This document shows, piece by piece, positions 1 to 8,348 of a DNA stretch of 64,000 nt. The notes beneath the pieces were generated by a model that did no database searches, had not been told where the DNA came from, and was given only the letters and a program-made list of their open reading frames with translations. The translations under genes were made by a program, and so were the position numbers. Every line of letters begins with the position of its first letter. Position 1 is the first letter of the stretch. Source of the stretch: Pirellulaceae bacterium (GTDB lineage: Bacteria; Planctomycetota; Planctomycetia; Pirellulales; Pirellulaceae); the NCBI GenBank assembly GCA_029243025.1, contig JAQWSU010000055.1, forward strand, positions 124,001-188,000, given 5' to 3'.

Positions 1-366
1 CACGGTGTTCTTAACCGGGGTCATGATCGTCGCTTGAAATGGCGAGTCGCCCTTAAATAGGAAAAAAACGCTCACTGTTGATCGGGGGGCTGGGCTCTGC
101 ATACCGATCAGTTGTCGTAACGCGCTGAGAACGCGGGTGTGTCCAAAAGCAGGATAAAAGATGCGTCCGTTGGACTCGGCAATCGTGTAGCCGTTCGTCG
201 AGATCGGACCACTCGCTTCGCGGGAATCGAGTTGGAGTGTGACCCGAGCCACACCGAAGGGTTCGCCGACTGCAGCCTGAATAATCGGGTTGGATTGTAC
301 CGATGAAACGGTGACCCAGCTGATCAAAAACGTCACGCTGCTGATTAGTATCCGTTCCCGTGACAT
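1..366 (-). CDS. Secreted protein of unknown function (N-terminal part only)
   Basis: An open frame starts at ATG 366 and is still open at base 1, so only the first 122 residues are visible. A strong ribosome binding site, GAGGGAG, lies 5 bases upstream of the ATG. The first ~24 residues (MSRERILISS, then a hydrophobic stretch ending near VQSNP) look like a Sec signal peptide. The mature part begins with a beta-rich segment containing VGEPFGVARVTLQL and then ESNGRIFYPAFGHTRV. I recognise the style of large secreted planctomycete proteins but no named domain. Function is unknown, and the rest of the gene lies to the left of the window. Confidence 0.75.
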   Translation of the reverse strand, partial: MSRERILISSVTFLISWVTVSSVQSNPIIQAAVGEPFGVARVTLQLDSREASGPISTNGYTIAESNGRIFYPAFGHTRVLSALRQLIGMQSPAPRSTVSVFFLFKGDSPFQATIMTPVKNTV

Positions 367-806
367 GATCACTCCCTCGACAAACGCAGCTGGAAACAAA
401 AACTCTTTTGTTGGTTCGATATGGCAATAGGCGCAGGATTGTACGCCAATTCGTACTCGATACTAGAGAAGTTTGATGGTCGATCGACGGAACGGGCAGT
501 GAGTCAAAGATTAAGTGGGCGAAAATAAGTGGCCCGGCAGGGGAGGGCCGCCGTGCACCGCGTCGATTGACGTCGTGCGGTAATCTCAGCTCCGTCAAAA
601 TAGCGGGAACGGTCTTTGCCGGAAAGCATGAGCACGCTGACTCTCAGTGACCGTTCGATCGTAAAAACTGGAATGAATTTCAGCGAGTGAGGTTCGAGGG
701 AACGTCGATCTTGGTCTGGCTTGCGTGCTAGCGTTTCGGCGAAGTTGACGCCCGGTCGTTTCAGCGCGGATCGTTTCAGCGCGGATCGTTTCTCTTCGTG
801 ACGCAG
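367..806. other. Intergenic region with no convincing gene
   Basis: This stretch separates two minus-strand genes and should hold the promoter of the secreted-protein gene. A 71-codon minus-strand frame starts with GTG overlapping the stop of the glycosyltransferase, but it is mostly a translated DNA repeat and has no family signature, so I do not call it. The only clear structure is the 15-base tandem repeat listed separately. Confidence 0.5.
756..791. repeat. 15-base direct tandem repeat, 2.4 copies
   Basis: The unit TCGTTTCAGCGCGGA occurs at 756-770 and 771-785 without mismatch, followed by a partial third copy (TCGTTT) at 786-791. It lies just downstream of the glycosyltransferase stop codon on the minus strand. 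No role can be read from it; replication slippage is the simplest origin. Confidence 0.8.
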
Positions 807-2588
807 TCACCGAATCAGGTTTTCGAGCCGCTTTGCGGTTGGAGCGGGTCGGCCCAGTAGCAGTAGGTTTTGTTCGCGAAGAAAATAGGGGATTTCACCG
901 AGGACTTTTATCCGTTGGGTGAGTTGAGGTCGGAGTTCCTCGTAACGATCGCGGGTTGTGATCAAGTAATGGTGAGGTTTTTCTGCCAGATAGTTTTGGA
1001 CTTGTTGGCTGTCGTCACTGCGGAAAAAGGGGACGGTTTGACCGGCGTAGAATACCCAACTTGGTTCATGCGTCGCATAGGTTGCGATTTGGGGCGATGT
1101 TGAGTGATCAATGAAGGCCAGTAATTGATCAATTTGTTGATGGCGGCTAACCCGTGGCGCGACAAAAGCAAAGAGCGTAATCACAAAGGCGATTGCGGCA
1201 GTCGCAAAAGCGGTCATTGCGATTGATCGCTGCGCTTGTCTCATCGCGATCAACGAGATGAGACCTCCAAGGAGAGGAATGCCACCCACGACTCCCAGCC
1301 ATTCGTCACCTGGCAAGTATTGATGAGCTGCGATGGGTAGGGCGAACAGGAGTGAGATTCCGACGACCACTAAGCAGGAGGCTGCGACTGCAGGCCACCA
1401 GGTCGCCAGTGATTGGTCGCTGAGGCGTCGCACGTAGGCCGAAATGAAACTGCCGACCAGAAGGGCCACAGCAGGGTAGGTCGGTGTGATGTAACTGGGA
1501 AGCTTCGTTTGCGCCACTGTGAAGGCGGTCAAATAAACACCGACCCAACAAACAAGCAGAGTAAAAGATTGCCGATTGGCCGGAGTTCGAATTGCCTGTC
1601 GTACCCAGAGGGTGACTGGGAGAGCGAAGACGGACCAGGGAAAAAAACCCACTAATAATGCGATTGGATAAAAAAAGATTGAGCCCTGATGTCCCTCGCG
1701 GGAATCCATGGCGCGGCCCAGATTGTGCTCAAAGAAAAAGCCTCGGAGCCATGCGCCGTTGGTTTCAATTCCGACGGCCAAATACCACGGAACTGCCACG
1801 ATGGCTGCCACCATGATTGCCGTCAAAGGTCGCATTTTCCAGCAGGTTTGCCAGAAATGTCGGGGAGTAAAGGGGCTGAGGCAGGTTCGGAGACGCTGAA
1901 TCCAAACGTCTAACCGAGTCGTCGGCATGCTTGAGTTCCGCCTAGCTGATGGCTGTCGAGCGATTAACAGGAACATTCCCAGCACCGCCGTCGGAAGCAC
2001 GATGCCGATCGGACCTTTGGCCAAAATGCCTAGTCCCATCGCTCCATAGATTCCCAGCGTCCAACCGATGGAATGAAAGTCAAAGACAGATCGATCTTGT
2101 TGGCCGTGATGATTTTGCCAAGCCTTGATCGGAATCGAATAGACATAGAGGCAAATCGCAAGTGTGCCGCAAAAGATCAGAGTGGAATCGGGAGTGGCCG
2201 CACGAGCGGCAACGTTGAACATCAATGTGCTGGCCAGGATTATCCCACCCCAGAGCCCAACTTCTGGACTGAACAGGCGTCGTCCGATGAGGTAGGTCAA
2301 CAGCGTGGTGCCTAACGCTAACGCCGATGAAGCAAACCTTGCCCCAAACTCATTGATGCCAAACGTTCGATAGGAGACCATCGTCAACCAATAGAGCAAG
2401 ATTGGTTTGTGGGTGCGCAATTCGTCGTTAAAAGTAGGCACGATCCAATCGTTACGCTCAAGCATTTCACAGGCGCAACGCGCATTACGAGGCTCGTCTC
2501 GATCCCAGAGTTTAGCGCTTCCAAGTCGAGTGAAACAAATAATCGCTGCGAGAAGCGTCAAGCCGATTAGATGACGTGAAACGAGCAT
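807..2588 (-). CDS. ArnT/PMT-like glycosyltransferase (GT39/GT83 type), polytopic membrane protein
   Basis: Integral membrane glycosyltransferase of the ArnT/dolichyl-phosphate-mannose transferase superfamily. These enzymes use a polyprenyl-phosphate sugar and modify lipid A, glycans or proteins on the outer face of the inner membrane. The N-terminal hydrophobic helix is followed by LWDRDEPRNA, the typical first periplasmic loop with an acidic catalytic region, then KPILLYWLTM and about ten or more hydrophobic segments. The soluble C-terminal ~100 residues (YATHEPSWVFYAGQTVPFF and after) match the usual C-terminal domain. I chose ATG 2588 (593 residues); an in-frame TTG at 2705 would add 39 residues of low-complexity, proline-rich sequence. 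The acceptor substrate cannot be read. The divergent PAP2 phosphatase gene starts 259 bases away and could recycle the lipid carrier. Confidence 0.85.
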   Translation of the reverse strand: MLVSRHLIGLTLLAAIICFTRLGSAKLWDRDEPRNARCACEMLERNDWIVPTFNDELRTHKPILLYWLTMVSYRTFGINEFGARFASSALALGTTLLTYLIGRRLFSPEVGLWGGIILASTLMFNVAARAATPDSTLIFCGTLAICLYVYSIPIKAWQNHHGQQDRSVFDFHSIGWTLGIYGAMGLGILAKGPIGIVLPTAVLGMFLLIARQPSARRNSSMPTTRLDVWIQRLRTCLSPFTPRHFWQTCWKMRPLTAIMVAAIVAVPWYLAVGIETNGAWLRGFFFEHNLGRAMDSREGHQGSIFFYPIALLVGFFPWSVFALPVTLWVRQAIRTPANRQSFTLLVCWVGVYLTAFTVAQTKLPSYITPTYPAVALLVGSFISAYVRRLSDQSLATWWPAVAASCLVVVGISLLFALPIAAHQYLPGDEWLGVVGGIPLLGGLISLIAMRQAQRSIAMTAFATAAIAFVITLFAFVAPRVSRHQQIDQLLAFIDHSTSPQIATYATHEPSWVFYAGQTVPFFRSDDSQQVQNYLAEKPHHYLITTRDRYEELRPQLTQRIKVLGEIPYFLREQNLLLLGRPAPTAKRLENLIR

Positions 2589-2847
2589 GAATCTGTGGCA
2601 AGCCTTGTCCTGTGCATGCAGTACGGTCTCTTCCGTCTTAAAGTCTGGCGGTGGGCGCTTGTGAGCTGCCTGTGGGGCCGGACTGGGGCGAGAGTCTAGA
2701 TACAAATCCTGTCAGCTGCAAGTGCGAGGATGGTTTTGCTAGCAGTTGACGGAAGACTCTCTTTTTTTTTTTTGAATGACTTGCTATGGTCTCGCCGCTT
2801 CTGCGAATTCTCCTAGACGTGTTTCTTTGTGAAAGGTTTGTCAAAGA

Positions 2848-3552
2848 ATGCGACAGTCGTGCCGGATGTCATCTGGAGTTGCTTTTTTTGCGATGGTCTT
2901 CATCGGGTTTGTTTGCCTACCCTTTGATGTTTCCATTGCGAAGGCGATGCTGAATGATGTGACGCCTGGGGAGTTGCGTGGGCTTTTAGCACGCGGAGAA
3001 GTGTTTGGGCATGCCTACGGAATGGCTGCGATTGCTTTTACGATCTATTTGTTGAGCCCCAAAAATCGATTGGTTGTTCCGCGATTGATTTTGAATTGCC
3101 TCACGGCCGGCCTCACCGCGGACCTGCTCAAATTGGCGGTTTGGCGGGTACGACCTCGTTCTAATTATTCGTGGGAGGCTAATTCAGATACTTTTTTGGG
3201 TACCATCTTCACCGCCAATGACTGGAATTGGGCTCAGTTACTCGACTCGAACCGTCATTCGCTCCCCTCGGCACATACGGCCGTCGCTGTGGCATTTGCA
3301 ATTTCGCTGGCAAAGCTTTTTCCGGAAGCTCGTTGGTGGTTTGCCGTGCTCGCCCTGCTTTGTGCCTTGAATCGGATTGATGGCGGCGCCCATTTTCCGA
3401 GCGATGTATTTTGGGGAGCCGCCGTTGGCATTGGGGCGACGGCTTTTTGCGATCGATCCCGAACGGTCAGGTGGCTGCTAAGTCGCTGGGAAAAGGATGA
3501 GGGATCGGCAACACAAACCCAGGCGACGATTTCTTATCGCAAAGCTGCGTAA
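2848..3552 (+). CDS. PAP2-family membrane phosphatase
   Basis: 234-residue membrane phosphatase of the PAP2 (phosphatidic acid phosphatase type 2) family, which dephosphorylates lipid phosphates such as undecaprenyl or phosphatidyl phosphates. All three family motifs are present: K95-x6-R102-P103, PSAHT at 140-144 (usually PSGH), and N-R176-x5-H182-x3-D186. The first residue of the third motif is Asn instead of the usual Ser. Around five hydrophobic segments are visible. It is divergent from the membrane glycosyltransferase, and a run of about 13 T lies at 2759-2773 between them. A role in recycling a polyprenyl carrier for that transferase is possible but is inference. Confidence 0.88.
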   Translation: MRQSCRMSSGVAFFAMVFIGFVCLPFDVSIAKAMLNDVTPGELRGLLARGEVFGHAYGMAAIAFTIYLLSPKNRLVVPRLILNCLTAGLTADLLKLAVWRVRPRSNYSWEANSDTFLGTIFTANDWNWAQLLDSNRHSLPSAHTAVAVAFAISLAKLFPEARWWFAVLALLCALNRIDGGAHFPSDVFWGAAVGIGATAFCDRSRTVRWLLSRWEKDEGSATQTQATISYRKAA

Positions 3553-3567
3553 ACACAACAGCCGTTG

Positions 3568-3609
3568 GACGAAGGTGTGAAACCGTCCCGGTGTGAAACG
3601 GCCTTCGTC
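3568..3609. terminator. Inverted repeat after the PAP2 gene, possible terminator
   Basis: GACGAAGG at 3568-3575 pairs perfectly with CCTTCGTC at 3602-3609. The intervening bases contain a second short pairing (CCGT with ACGG) and two direct copies of GGTGTGAAAC at 3574 and 3590. No T run follows, so this is a stem-loop at the gene end and not a textbook intrinsic terminator. Confidence 0.5.
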
Positions 3610-3746
3610 ATTAAGTTTGCGAACTGGTAAGCTTTTCAGCCGCATGGCCTGTCAGCTTTCTCTGGGGTTGGGTGTTGACCGAAGCCTCGCATTGGTGGAA
3701 AGTGATGAACTCAGGTTTTGACACACGAATGACGGGGGTGTGACCA

Positions 3747-5186
3747 TTGACTAGCTGCTCAGATCATGGTTGGAGTTGGCGAAGATCGGCTGAGCGACAT
3801 GGCTTGGTGTTGTTGATGTTTTGCGCGCTAAGCTGCACGGCGGTCGAGGCGGATGAATCTGGCCTTCGCCAACCTTCAGGCAGTGAAAGAAAATTGCCGA
3901 ATATCGTGCTCATCATGGCCGATGATATGGGCTACGAATGTGTGTCCGCGAATGGTTCAATAAGCTATAAGACTCCCCACATCGATCAACTCGCCAAACA
4001 AGGGATGCGATTCGTGCACGCACATTCGCAGCCAATTTGCACGCCCAGTCGCGTGCAAATCATGACGGGCATTTATAACGAGAGAAACTATTTGCAATTT
4101 GGCGTGTTAGATTCTCAGGCGACGACCTTTGCTCATCTGCTTCAGCAAGCGGGTTACGCGACTTGCGTGGCGGGTAAATGGCAACTGAAGGGAGGGTCGC
4201 GCGCACCGCAGCACTTTGGCTTCGATGAACACTGCCTCTGGCAGTTGACGCGTCGTCCAAGTCGGTATCCCAATCCAGGTCTGGAGGTGAATGGGAAAGA
4301 GTTGGATTATTCGAACGGGAAGTACGGTCCAGAGCTGGTCAGTGACTTCGTTTGCGACTTTATCGACCGCCACCGTTCGGAGCCTTTCTTTGTTTATTAC
4401 CCCATGATTCTTCCTCATTGGCCCTTCGAGCCAACTCCCGATAGTGCGGATTGGGATCCGGCTGCCAAAGGTGTATTGAAGGGGGTGGGTGAGTTGAAAT
4501 ACTTTGAAGATATGGTGCACTACACTGACAAGATAGTCGGCAAGATTGTTAGCCAACTTGATCAGTTGGGATTGGTGGACAATACCATGGTGATTTTCAC
4601 GGGTGATAACGGCACCTATGTTCGAATCGTCAGTCAAACCGTAGATGGTCCGATCCAAGGAGGCAAAGGTTCTACGCGAGATCAGGGAACCCATGTGCCT
4701 TTCGTCGTGCGTTGGCCAGAACGTGTGCAAGCCGGCAAAGTTTCTGAGGCTTTGATCGATTTTACGGACTTACTACCCACGTTGGCAGAAGCGGCGGGAA
4801 TACCTGCCAACCGATGGCGTAACGAAAAGGCAAAGGGGGCGCAGGCTCGTCTCGCTCCGCAATTCGATGGGCGAAGTTTTTTACCTGTGCTCGAAGGTCG
4901 ATCCGACTCGGTGCGTGATTGGATTTATTGCTGGTATCACCGCAATGGGCGACAGGATTTGGCGACCCAACATGTCAGGGATCGGCAGTACAAACTCTAT
5001 TCGTCAGGTCAGTTTTTTGACGTCGTCACGGATCCCAACGAAGAAGTTGATTTGTCTCAGCGTCAGCTTTCTGATTCCCAATACGCTGCCCAGAAACGCT
5101 TGTCGACAGCTTTGAGTGCTGTGATGACGGGGTCTCGTAAGACGCCCGCTGTCGTGAAACACCGTAGAATAAGCGATGGCAAATGA
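3747..5186 (+). CDS. Secreted type I sulfatase
   Basis: 479-residue sulfatase of the alkaline-phosphatase superfamily, which hydrolyses sulfate esters, in planctomycetes usually those of marine polysaccharides. The N-terminus (RR followed by LVLLMFCALSC) is a likely signal peptide. PNIVLIMADDMG gives the metal-binding Asp59-Asp60, and the sulfatase signature CTPSRVQIMTG has Cys98 as the residue converted to formylglycine. HWPF and FTGDNGT supply the other metal and substrate positions. The start is TTG 3747: an in-frame stop lies just before it, GGGGGTG sits 7-8 bases upstream, and the first in-frame ATG would remove most of the signal peptide. Maturation needs a formylglycine-generating enzyme; the SUMF1-like gene at 39104 lacks one catalytic cysteine and is a poor candidate. 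The gene overlaps the next one by 4 bases. Confidence 0.93.
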   Translation: MTSCSDHGWSWRRSAERHGLVLLMFCALSCTAVEADESGLRQPSGSERKLPNIVLIMADDMGYECVSANGSISYKTPHIDQLAKQGMRFVHAHSQPICTPSRVQIMTGIYNERNYLQFGVLDSQATTFAHLLQQAGYATCVAGKWQLKGGSRAPQHFGFDEHCLWQLTRRPSRYPNPGLEVNGKELDYSNGKYGPELVSDFVCDFIDRHRSEPFFVYYPMILPHWPFEPTPDSADWDPAAKGVLKGVGELKYFEDMVHYTDKIVGKIVSQLDQLGLVDNTMVIFTGDNGTYVRIVSQTVDGPIQGGKGSTRDQGTHVPFVVRWPERVQAGKVSEALIDFTDLLPTLAEAAGIPANRWRNEKAKGAQARLAPQFDGRSFLPVLEGRSDSVRDWIYCWYHRNGRQDLATQHVRDRQYKLYSSGQFFDVVTDPNEEVDLSQRQLSDSQYAAQKRLSTALSAVMTGSRKTPAVVKHRRISDGK

Positions 5187-5698
5187 ATAACTCGCGAATC
5201 GTTGTCCGCGTTCTAACACTCCTGGGCATTATGCTTGGCTTGCTTTGGCTGTTCGGTGGGCGAACCATTTCCTGGTCGAGAAGCTTCGAAACGCAGGCGG
5301 CGCCCGATCGTATCTTTTCCTGTCTGATCGATCCTGAGCTGAGACTGCAATGGATGGAAGGTGTCGTTGCGATTGAGCCGATTACTAATTTCGGGGCTGC
5401 AATCGGTGCGAAACATAGGATCACTTTGAAGCAGGAAAAACATGAAGTCGTAATGGAAGATGAAATCTTGGATTATCACCAAGATCAACTGCTGCGCCTG
5501 GAAATTGAAAGTCCCAGTGTCGTGATTACTAGCATCTTTACCATTGAGCCATTTGGCGAGCAAACCCGTCTGGGCCAGCAAATGCGTGTACGCTATCGTG
5601 GAATGGCCCGATTCTTTGCGCCTTTCTTGGGGGGCGAACTCCAACAGCAACTCGATCGGGATCAGAAATCATTACGAGAGTTACTGGCGAAAGAGTAA
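5183..5698 (+). CDS. SRPBCC (START-like) family protein with N-terminal membrane anchor
   Basis: 171-residue protein. A hydrophobic helix at about residues 6-25 is followed by an SRPBCC/polyketide-cyclase-like fold: FETQAAPDRIFSCLIDPELRLQWM is the usual opening strand-helix-W motif, and the C-terminal helix ends LDRDQKSLRELL. Such domains bind small hydrophobic ligands. The ATG overlaps the sulfatase TGA (ATGA), so the two are probably co-translated. The specific ligand and any link to sulfatase activity cannot be read from sequence. Confidence 0.8.
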   Translation: MNNSRIVVRVLTLLGIMLGLLWLFGGRTISWSRSFETQAAPDRIFSCLIDPELRLQWMEGVVAIEPITNFGAAIGAKHRITLKQEKHEVVMEDEILDYHQDQLLRLEIESPSVVITSIFTIEPFGEQTRLGQQMRVRYRGMARFFAPFLGGELQQQLDRDQKSLRELLAKE

Positions 5699-5727
5699 AG
5701 TGAGTCGGCACAGGGCAGACGGTCGCT

Positions 5728-5751
5728 GCCGATCCGCTGGGGTGGATCGGC
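5728..5751. terminator. Perfect 8-bp stem-loop between convergent genes
   Basis: GCCGATCC at 5728-5735, an 8-base loop, and GGATCGGC at 5744-5751. It sits in the 80-base gap between the converging SRPBCC and oxidoreductase genes, which is the expected place for a bidirectional terminator. No T run is present on either side. Confidence 0.55.
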
Positions 5752-5778
5752 TCATCGAAAGAGTTGACTGACGCCCGC

Positions 5779-6906
5779 TTACTGAGGGATCTGTCTTACG
5801 GTACCTGGCACAACCGGTTCGTGGTGATCCGCGCTTGCCACCGCAGCAAAGCAGAGTGCCAAACTGTTCAGGTTTCGTCGTGCGTCGATCGAAGGTCGTC
5901 GGTTTTGTTCGATGCTGCAGAGCAGTTCTCCCATGGTTCCATGGAAGCCGTCGGGAAACCAACTACCCTCTAAATGCGGCTGGCAAGTTCCGTCTGCGGT
6001 TGTCAGGGTCAATGTTTGGATCTTATTGCCGGGACCCACACTCGAGATGGTTCCCTTTGATCCGGTGATGAGGGAGCGATCTTGTTCACCAAATTTGGTA
6101 TGGGCGTCGAAGGACAGGGACGCTTGTCCATTTTCGTATTCGATCATCGCCTGCCCCAGCAGGGGGGGCCCGATTGTCTGGGAGGCCGACTGTACGGCGG
6201 ATGCGTAAACACGAAGGGCGGGGCGATCACCCATTAAACAGGTCACCATGTCAAACCAGTGAATGGCGTAATCGTAAAGAATGAGATGGTGTATCTTGGC
6301 AAACTCGGTGCCCTCAACCCACGAATGATCCCAATGAACCGAGAGATGGATTCCTGATAACTCCCCTAACAAACCGGCCGAATTTGCTGCACGCATGTAG
6401 CTAAAGTGGGGTGCCCAACGACCGTTTTGATTGACAGCCAGATGGAGGCTGCGCTCTTCCGCCAATTCTACCAAACGCAGTCCTTCGTCTAGGTCGAGCA
6501 CGAAAGGTTTCTGGCTCAGAACATGTTTGTCGGCCGATAATGCAGCTTCAATAATGGGGGGGCGTTCAGGAGGATGAGTCGTGATGTCGACAACGGCTAC
6601 GTTGTCGTATGCCAACAAATCAGTGTAACTTTCAAACACTTTGGCCGCCGGGAAATAGTCGATTTGCCGTTGTTTCGCGCGAGAAAGATCACGATCACAG
6701 AGTGCGACGACTTGGTATCCCGCATCTCGGTAGGCAGTCAAATGGTCTTGGGTGATCGCGCCGCAGCCAATCAGTCCAATTCCGGGATGGTAGCTTTTGG
6801 GGTCCCGAGGTTGGTAGTCTAGATTCGGGGCAGGGCACGAGTTTGTTGGTGATTCGCTCATGAAGTTTGTCGATTCCAGAGGAAAGAGGACGGCTTGATC
6901 ACTCAT
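5779..6906 (-). CDS. Gfo/Idh/MocA family NAD(P)-dependent oxidoreductase
   Basis: Up to 375 residues. The Rossmann fold begins at HPGIGLIGCGAI (GxGxxG), followed by VVALCDRD and the family lysine region SQKPF, in place of the usual EKP. The C-terminal part is the alpha/beta dimerisation domain with a HWFDM motif. Family members oxidise or reduce sugars, inositols and similar polyols. No signal peptide is seen, so it is probably cytoplasmic. ATG 6906 is used here; ATG 6861 (MSESPTN) is equally possible because neither has a strong ribosome binding site. It converges with the SRPBCC gene and stands alone. Substrate unknown. Confidence 0.88.
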   Translation of the reverse strand: MSDQAVLFPLESTNFMSESPTNSCPAPNLDYQPRDPKSYHPGIGLIGCGAITQDHLTAYRDAGYQVVALCDRDLSRAKQRQIDYFPAAKVFESYTDLLAYDNVAVVDITTHPPERPPIIEAALSADKHVLSQKPFVLDLDEGLRLVELAEERSLHLAVNQNGRWAPHFSYMRAANSAGLLGELSGIHLSVHWDHSWVEGTEFAKIHHLILYDYAIHWFDMVTCLMGDRPALRVYASAVQSASQTIGPPLLGQAMIEYENGQASLSFDAHTKFGEQDRSLITGSKGTISSVGPGNKIQTLTLTTADGTCQPHLEGSWFPDGFHGTMGELLCSIEQNRRPSIDARRNLNSLALCFAAVASADHHEPVVPGTVRQIPQ

Positions 6907-7135
6907 CTTTGTAGCGAATCTTGTTTCGGCCTGTTAGGGACTTGACGCGATCAGGATCGAGCGGGCGGCGTTGATTCCTCGCACGATCCCCCCTTGTTTT
7001 GCTCGTTTTTTCGTAAGACACTGGTCGAAGAGCGAGTCCGAAAGCGTGACACCAGCCTGGCCGGGTGAGATCGCACTGCATTCTTTCGCCTGTTATCATG
7101 AAAGTGTCTTGCGAGCGAACTGAGGAGGGAACAGC

Positions 7136-7552
7136 ATGGCAGCAGAAGAAAAGTCGCCTACCCCGAATGAAACTACAAAAAAACGCATTCTGCTTGTCGA
7201 CGACGACGCCGATATTATCGAGGCTCTGAAATTCGCGTTGTCAGCACAAGGGTATGAAATTCTGGTGGCGCGGGACGGCAATCAAGGATTGGCGACCGCC
7301 GAACGCGAAGATCCGGATTTGGTCATTCTCGATATGATGATGCCGAAACGAAGTGGTTTTCTGGTGCTCGAAAAGTTGCGCCGATCACGCGCCGTGCCGA
7401 TGCGAGTAATTATGATTACGGCCAACGAGGGGAGTCGACACAAGGCCTATGCAGAAATGTTGGGCGTCGATGATTACATTCGAAAACCGTTCGCAATGGA
7501 CCGCTTAATTGAGAGCGTGGCGCGGCTTCTAAATGACGGTGCTTCCAAATAG
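7136..7552 (+). CDS. Single-domain response regulator (CheY-like receiver)
   Basis: 138 residues, receiver domain only. The acidic pocket is Asp22-24 (VDDDAD), the phosphoacceptor is Asp66 in VILDMMMPK, the switch residue is Thr95 and the conserved Lys is Lys117 (RKPF). There is no output domain, so it must act by protein-protein contact or as a phosphorelay intermediate. A strong ribosome binding site, GGAGGG, lies about 7 bases before ATG 7136. No histidine kinase lies nearby, so its partner is encoded elsewhere. The short lysine-rich N-terminal extension is common in planctomycete receivers. Confidence 0.92.
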   Translation: MAAEEKSPTPNETTKKRILLVDDDADIIEALKFALSAQGYEILVARDGNQGLATAEREDPDLVILDMMMPKRSGFLVLEKLRRSRAVPMRVIMITANEGSRHKAYAEMLGVDDYIRKPFAMDRLIESVARLLNDGASK

Positions 7553-8348
7553 CGAGCCTTCCCCACCTGCCTTCCCCGTTTCATGACGCAAATGCTTCCC
7601 CCTCTTGTGACGGAAACCATCGATGGTGCCGCTCCTAGGCGTCAATCGTGAAGTGTCCCGTTCTGGCAATTCACGCCGGAGACTTCGTGACAAAATTCAC
7701 AATCAATCTCTTTCTCTGTCTGAAATCGAGGACATGTTGAGCATGCGCCTCATAAAACGCCGCAAAATCGGGCTAAATGATAATGCGACTTATGATGGTG
7801 GGCGCTATATTCATTGAAGGGAAAGCTAACTCCAATTGGCGGATCTGAAATTCGGAGAAAACTTTCTCTTGTCGGATAGCAATCTTGTAACGATACTAGA
7901 CTTGCATTGAGGCAAATACGGAATTCCGGACACGGAAGTTTGCCACTTGAGTTTGCCTTGCTTTTCGCGACCGATCTTTTCCAACTTCTCGGCGTCCCGC
8001 GTAACTCTTCATGGCGGGTGTGATATTTCGCCGCCAGCTTCCGTTGATTGCATTCTTCGATGTGATTCATGGGGATTACGGTTGCGCGTTTCGTCACACT
8101 CGAATTGGGTTGAAATGAAAGAGCGTTAGGTGCTGCGCTGAGCGAACTTGTCGACCAACGGAATGGATGGATGAATTGAGAGGAGGATTTGAGGACCGCG
8201 CGAAAAAAATTAGTTGACCGTCAAGACTAAGGTTGCCGTTCTGGAAACAAAACTTAACTGATCGGAGTTTGGTGTCCCGCAGCTGAGATTGGGGATCCTG
8301 TGTGAACAAGACCCCAAATCGGACATCAACCCGCCGAGGAGAGTCGCT
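7553..8348. other. 796-base intergenic region upstream of prkA
   Basis: I see no convincing gene here. Short frames on both strands lack a ribosome binding site and family resemblance. The region is AT-richer than its neighbours, for example around 7700-7830 and 8200-8260. It is large for this window and precedes the prkA operon, so it probably carries that operon's promoter and leader. I could not identify a confident -35/-10 pair, small RNA or riboswitch. Confidence 0.4.

Noticed and set aside
595-810. 71-codon minus-strand frame starting with GTG over the stop of the GT39 gene
   Set aside because: Its start is translated from the 15-base DNA repeat and the rest has no family resemblance; the GTGA overlap is probably chance.
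4107-4730. 207-codon minus-strand frame opposite the sulfatase
   Set aside because: Antisense shadow of the sulfatase gene, which has all catalytic motifs in its own frame.
6899-7099. 66-codon minus-strand frame between the oxidoreductase and the response regulator
   Set aside because: No ribosome binding site, no family features, basic low-complexity composition; most likely a chance frame in the promoter region.
7623-7817. 64-codon plus-strand frame in the prkA leader region
   Set aside because: No ribosome binding site or recognisable domain; Arg-rich and without conserved-looking pattern.
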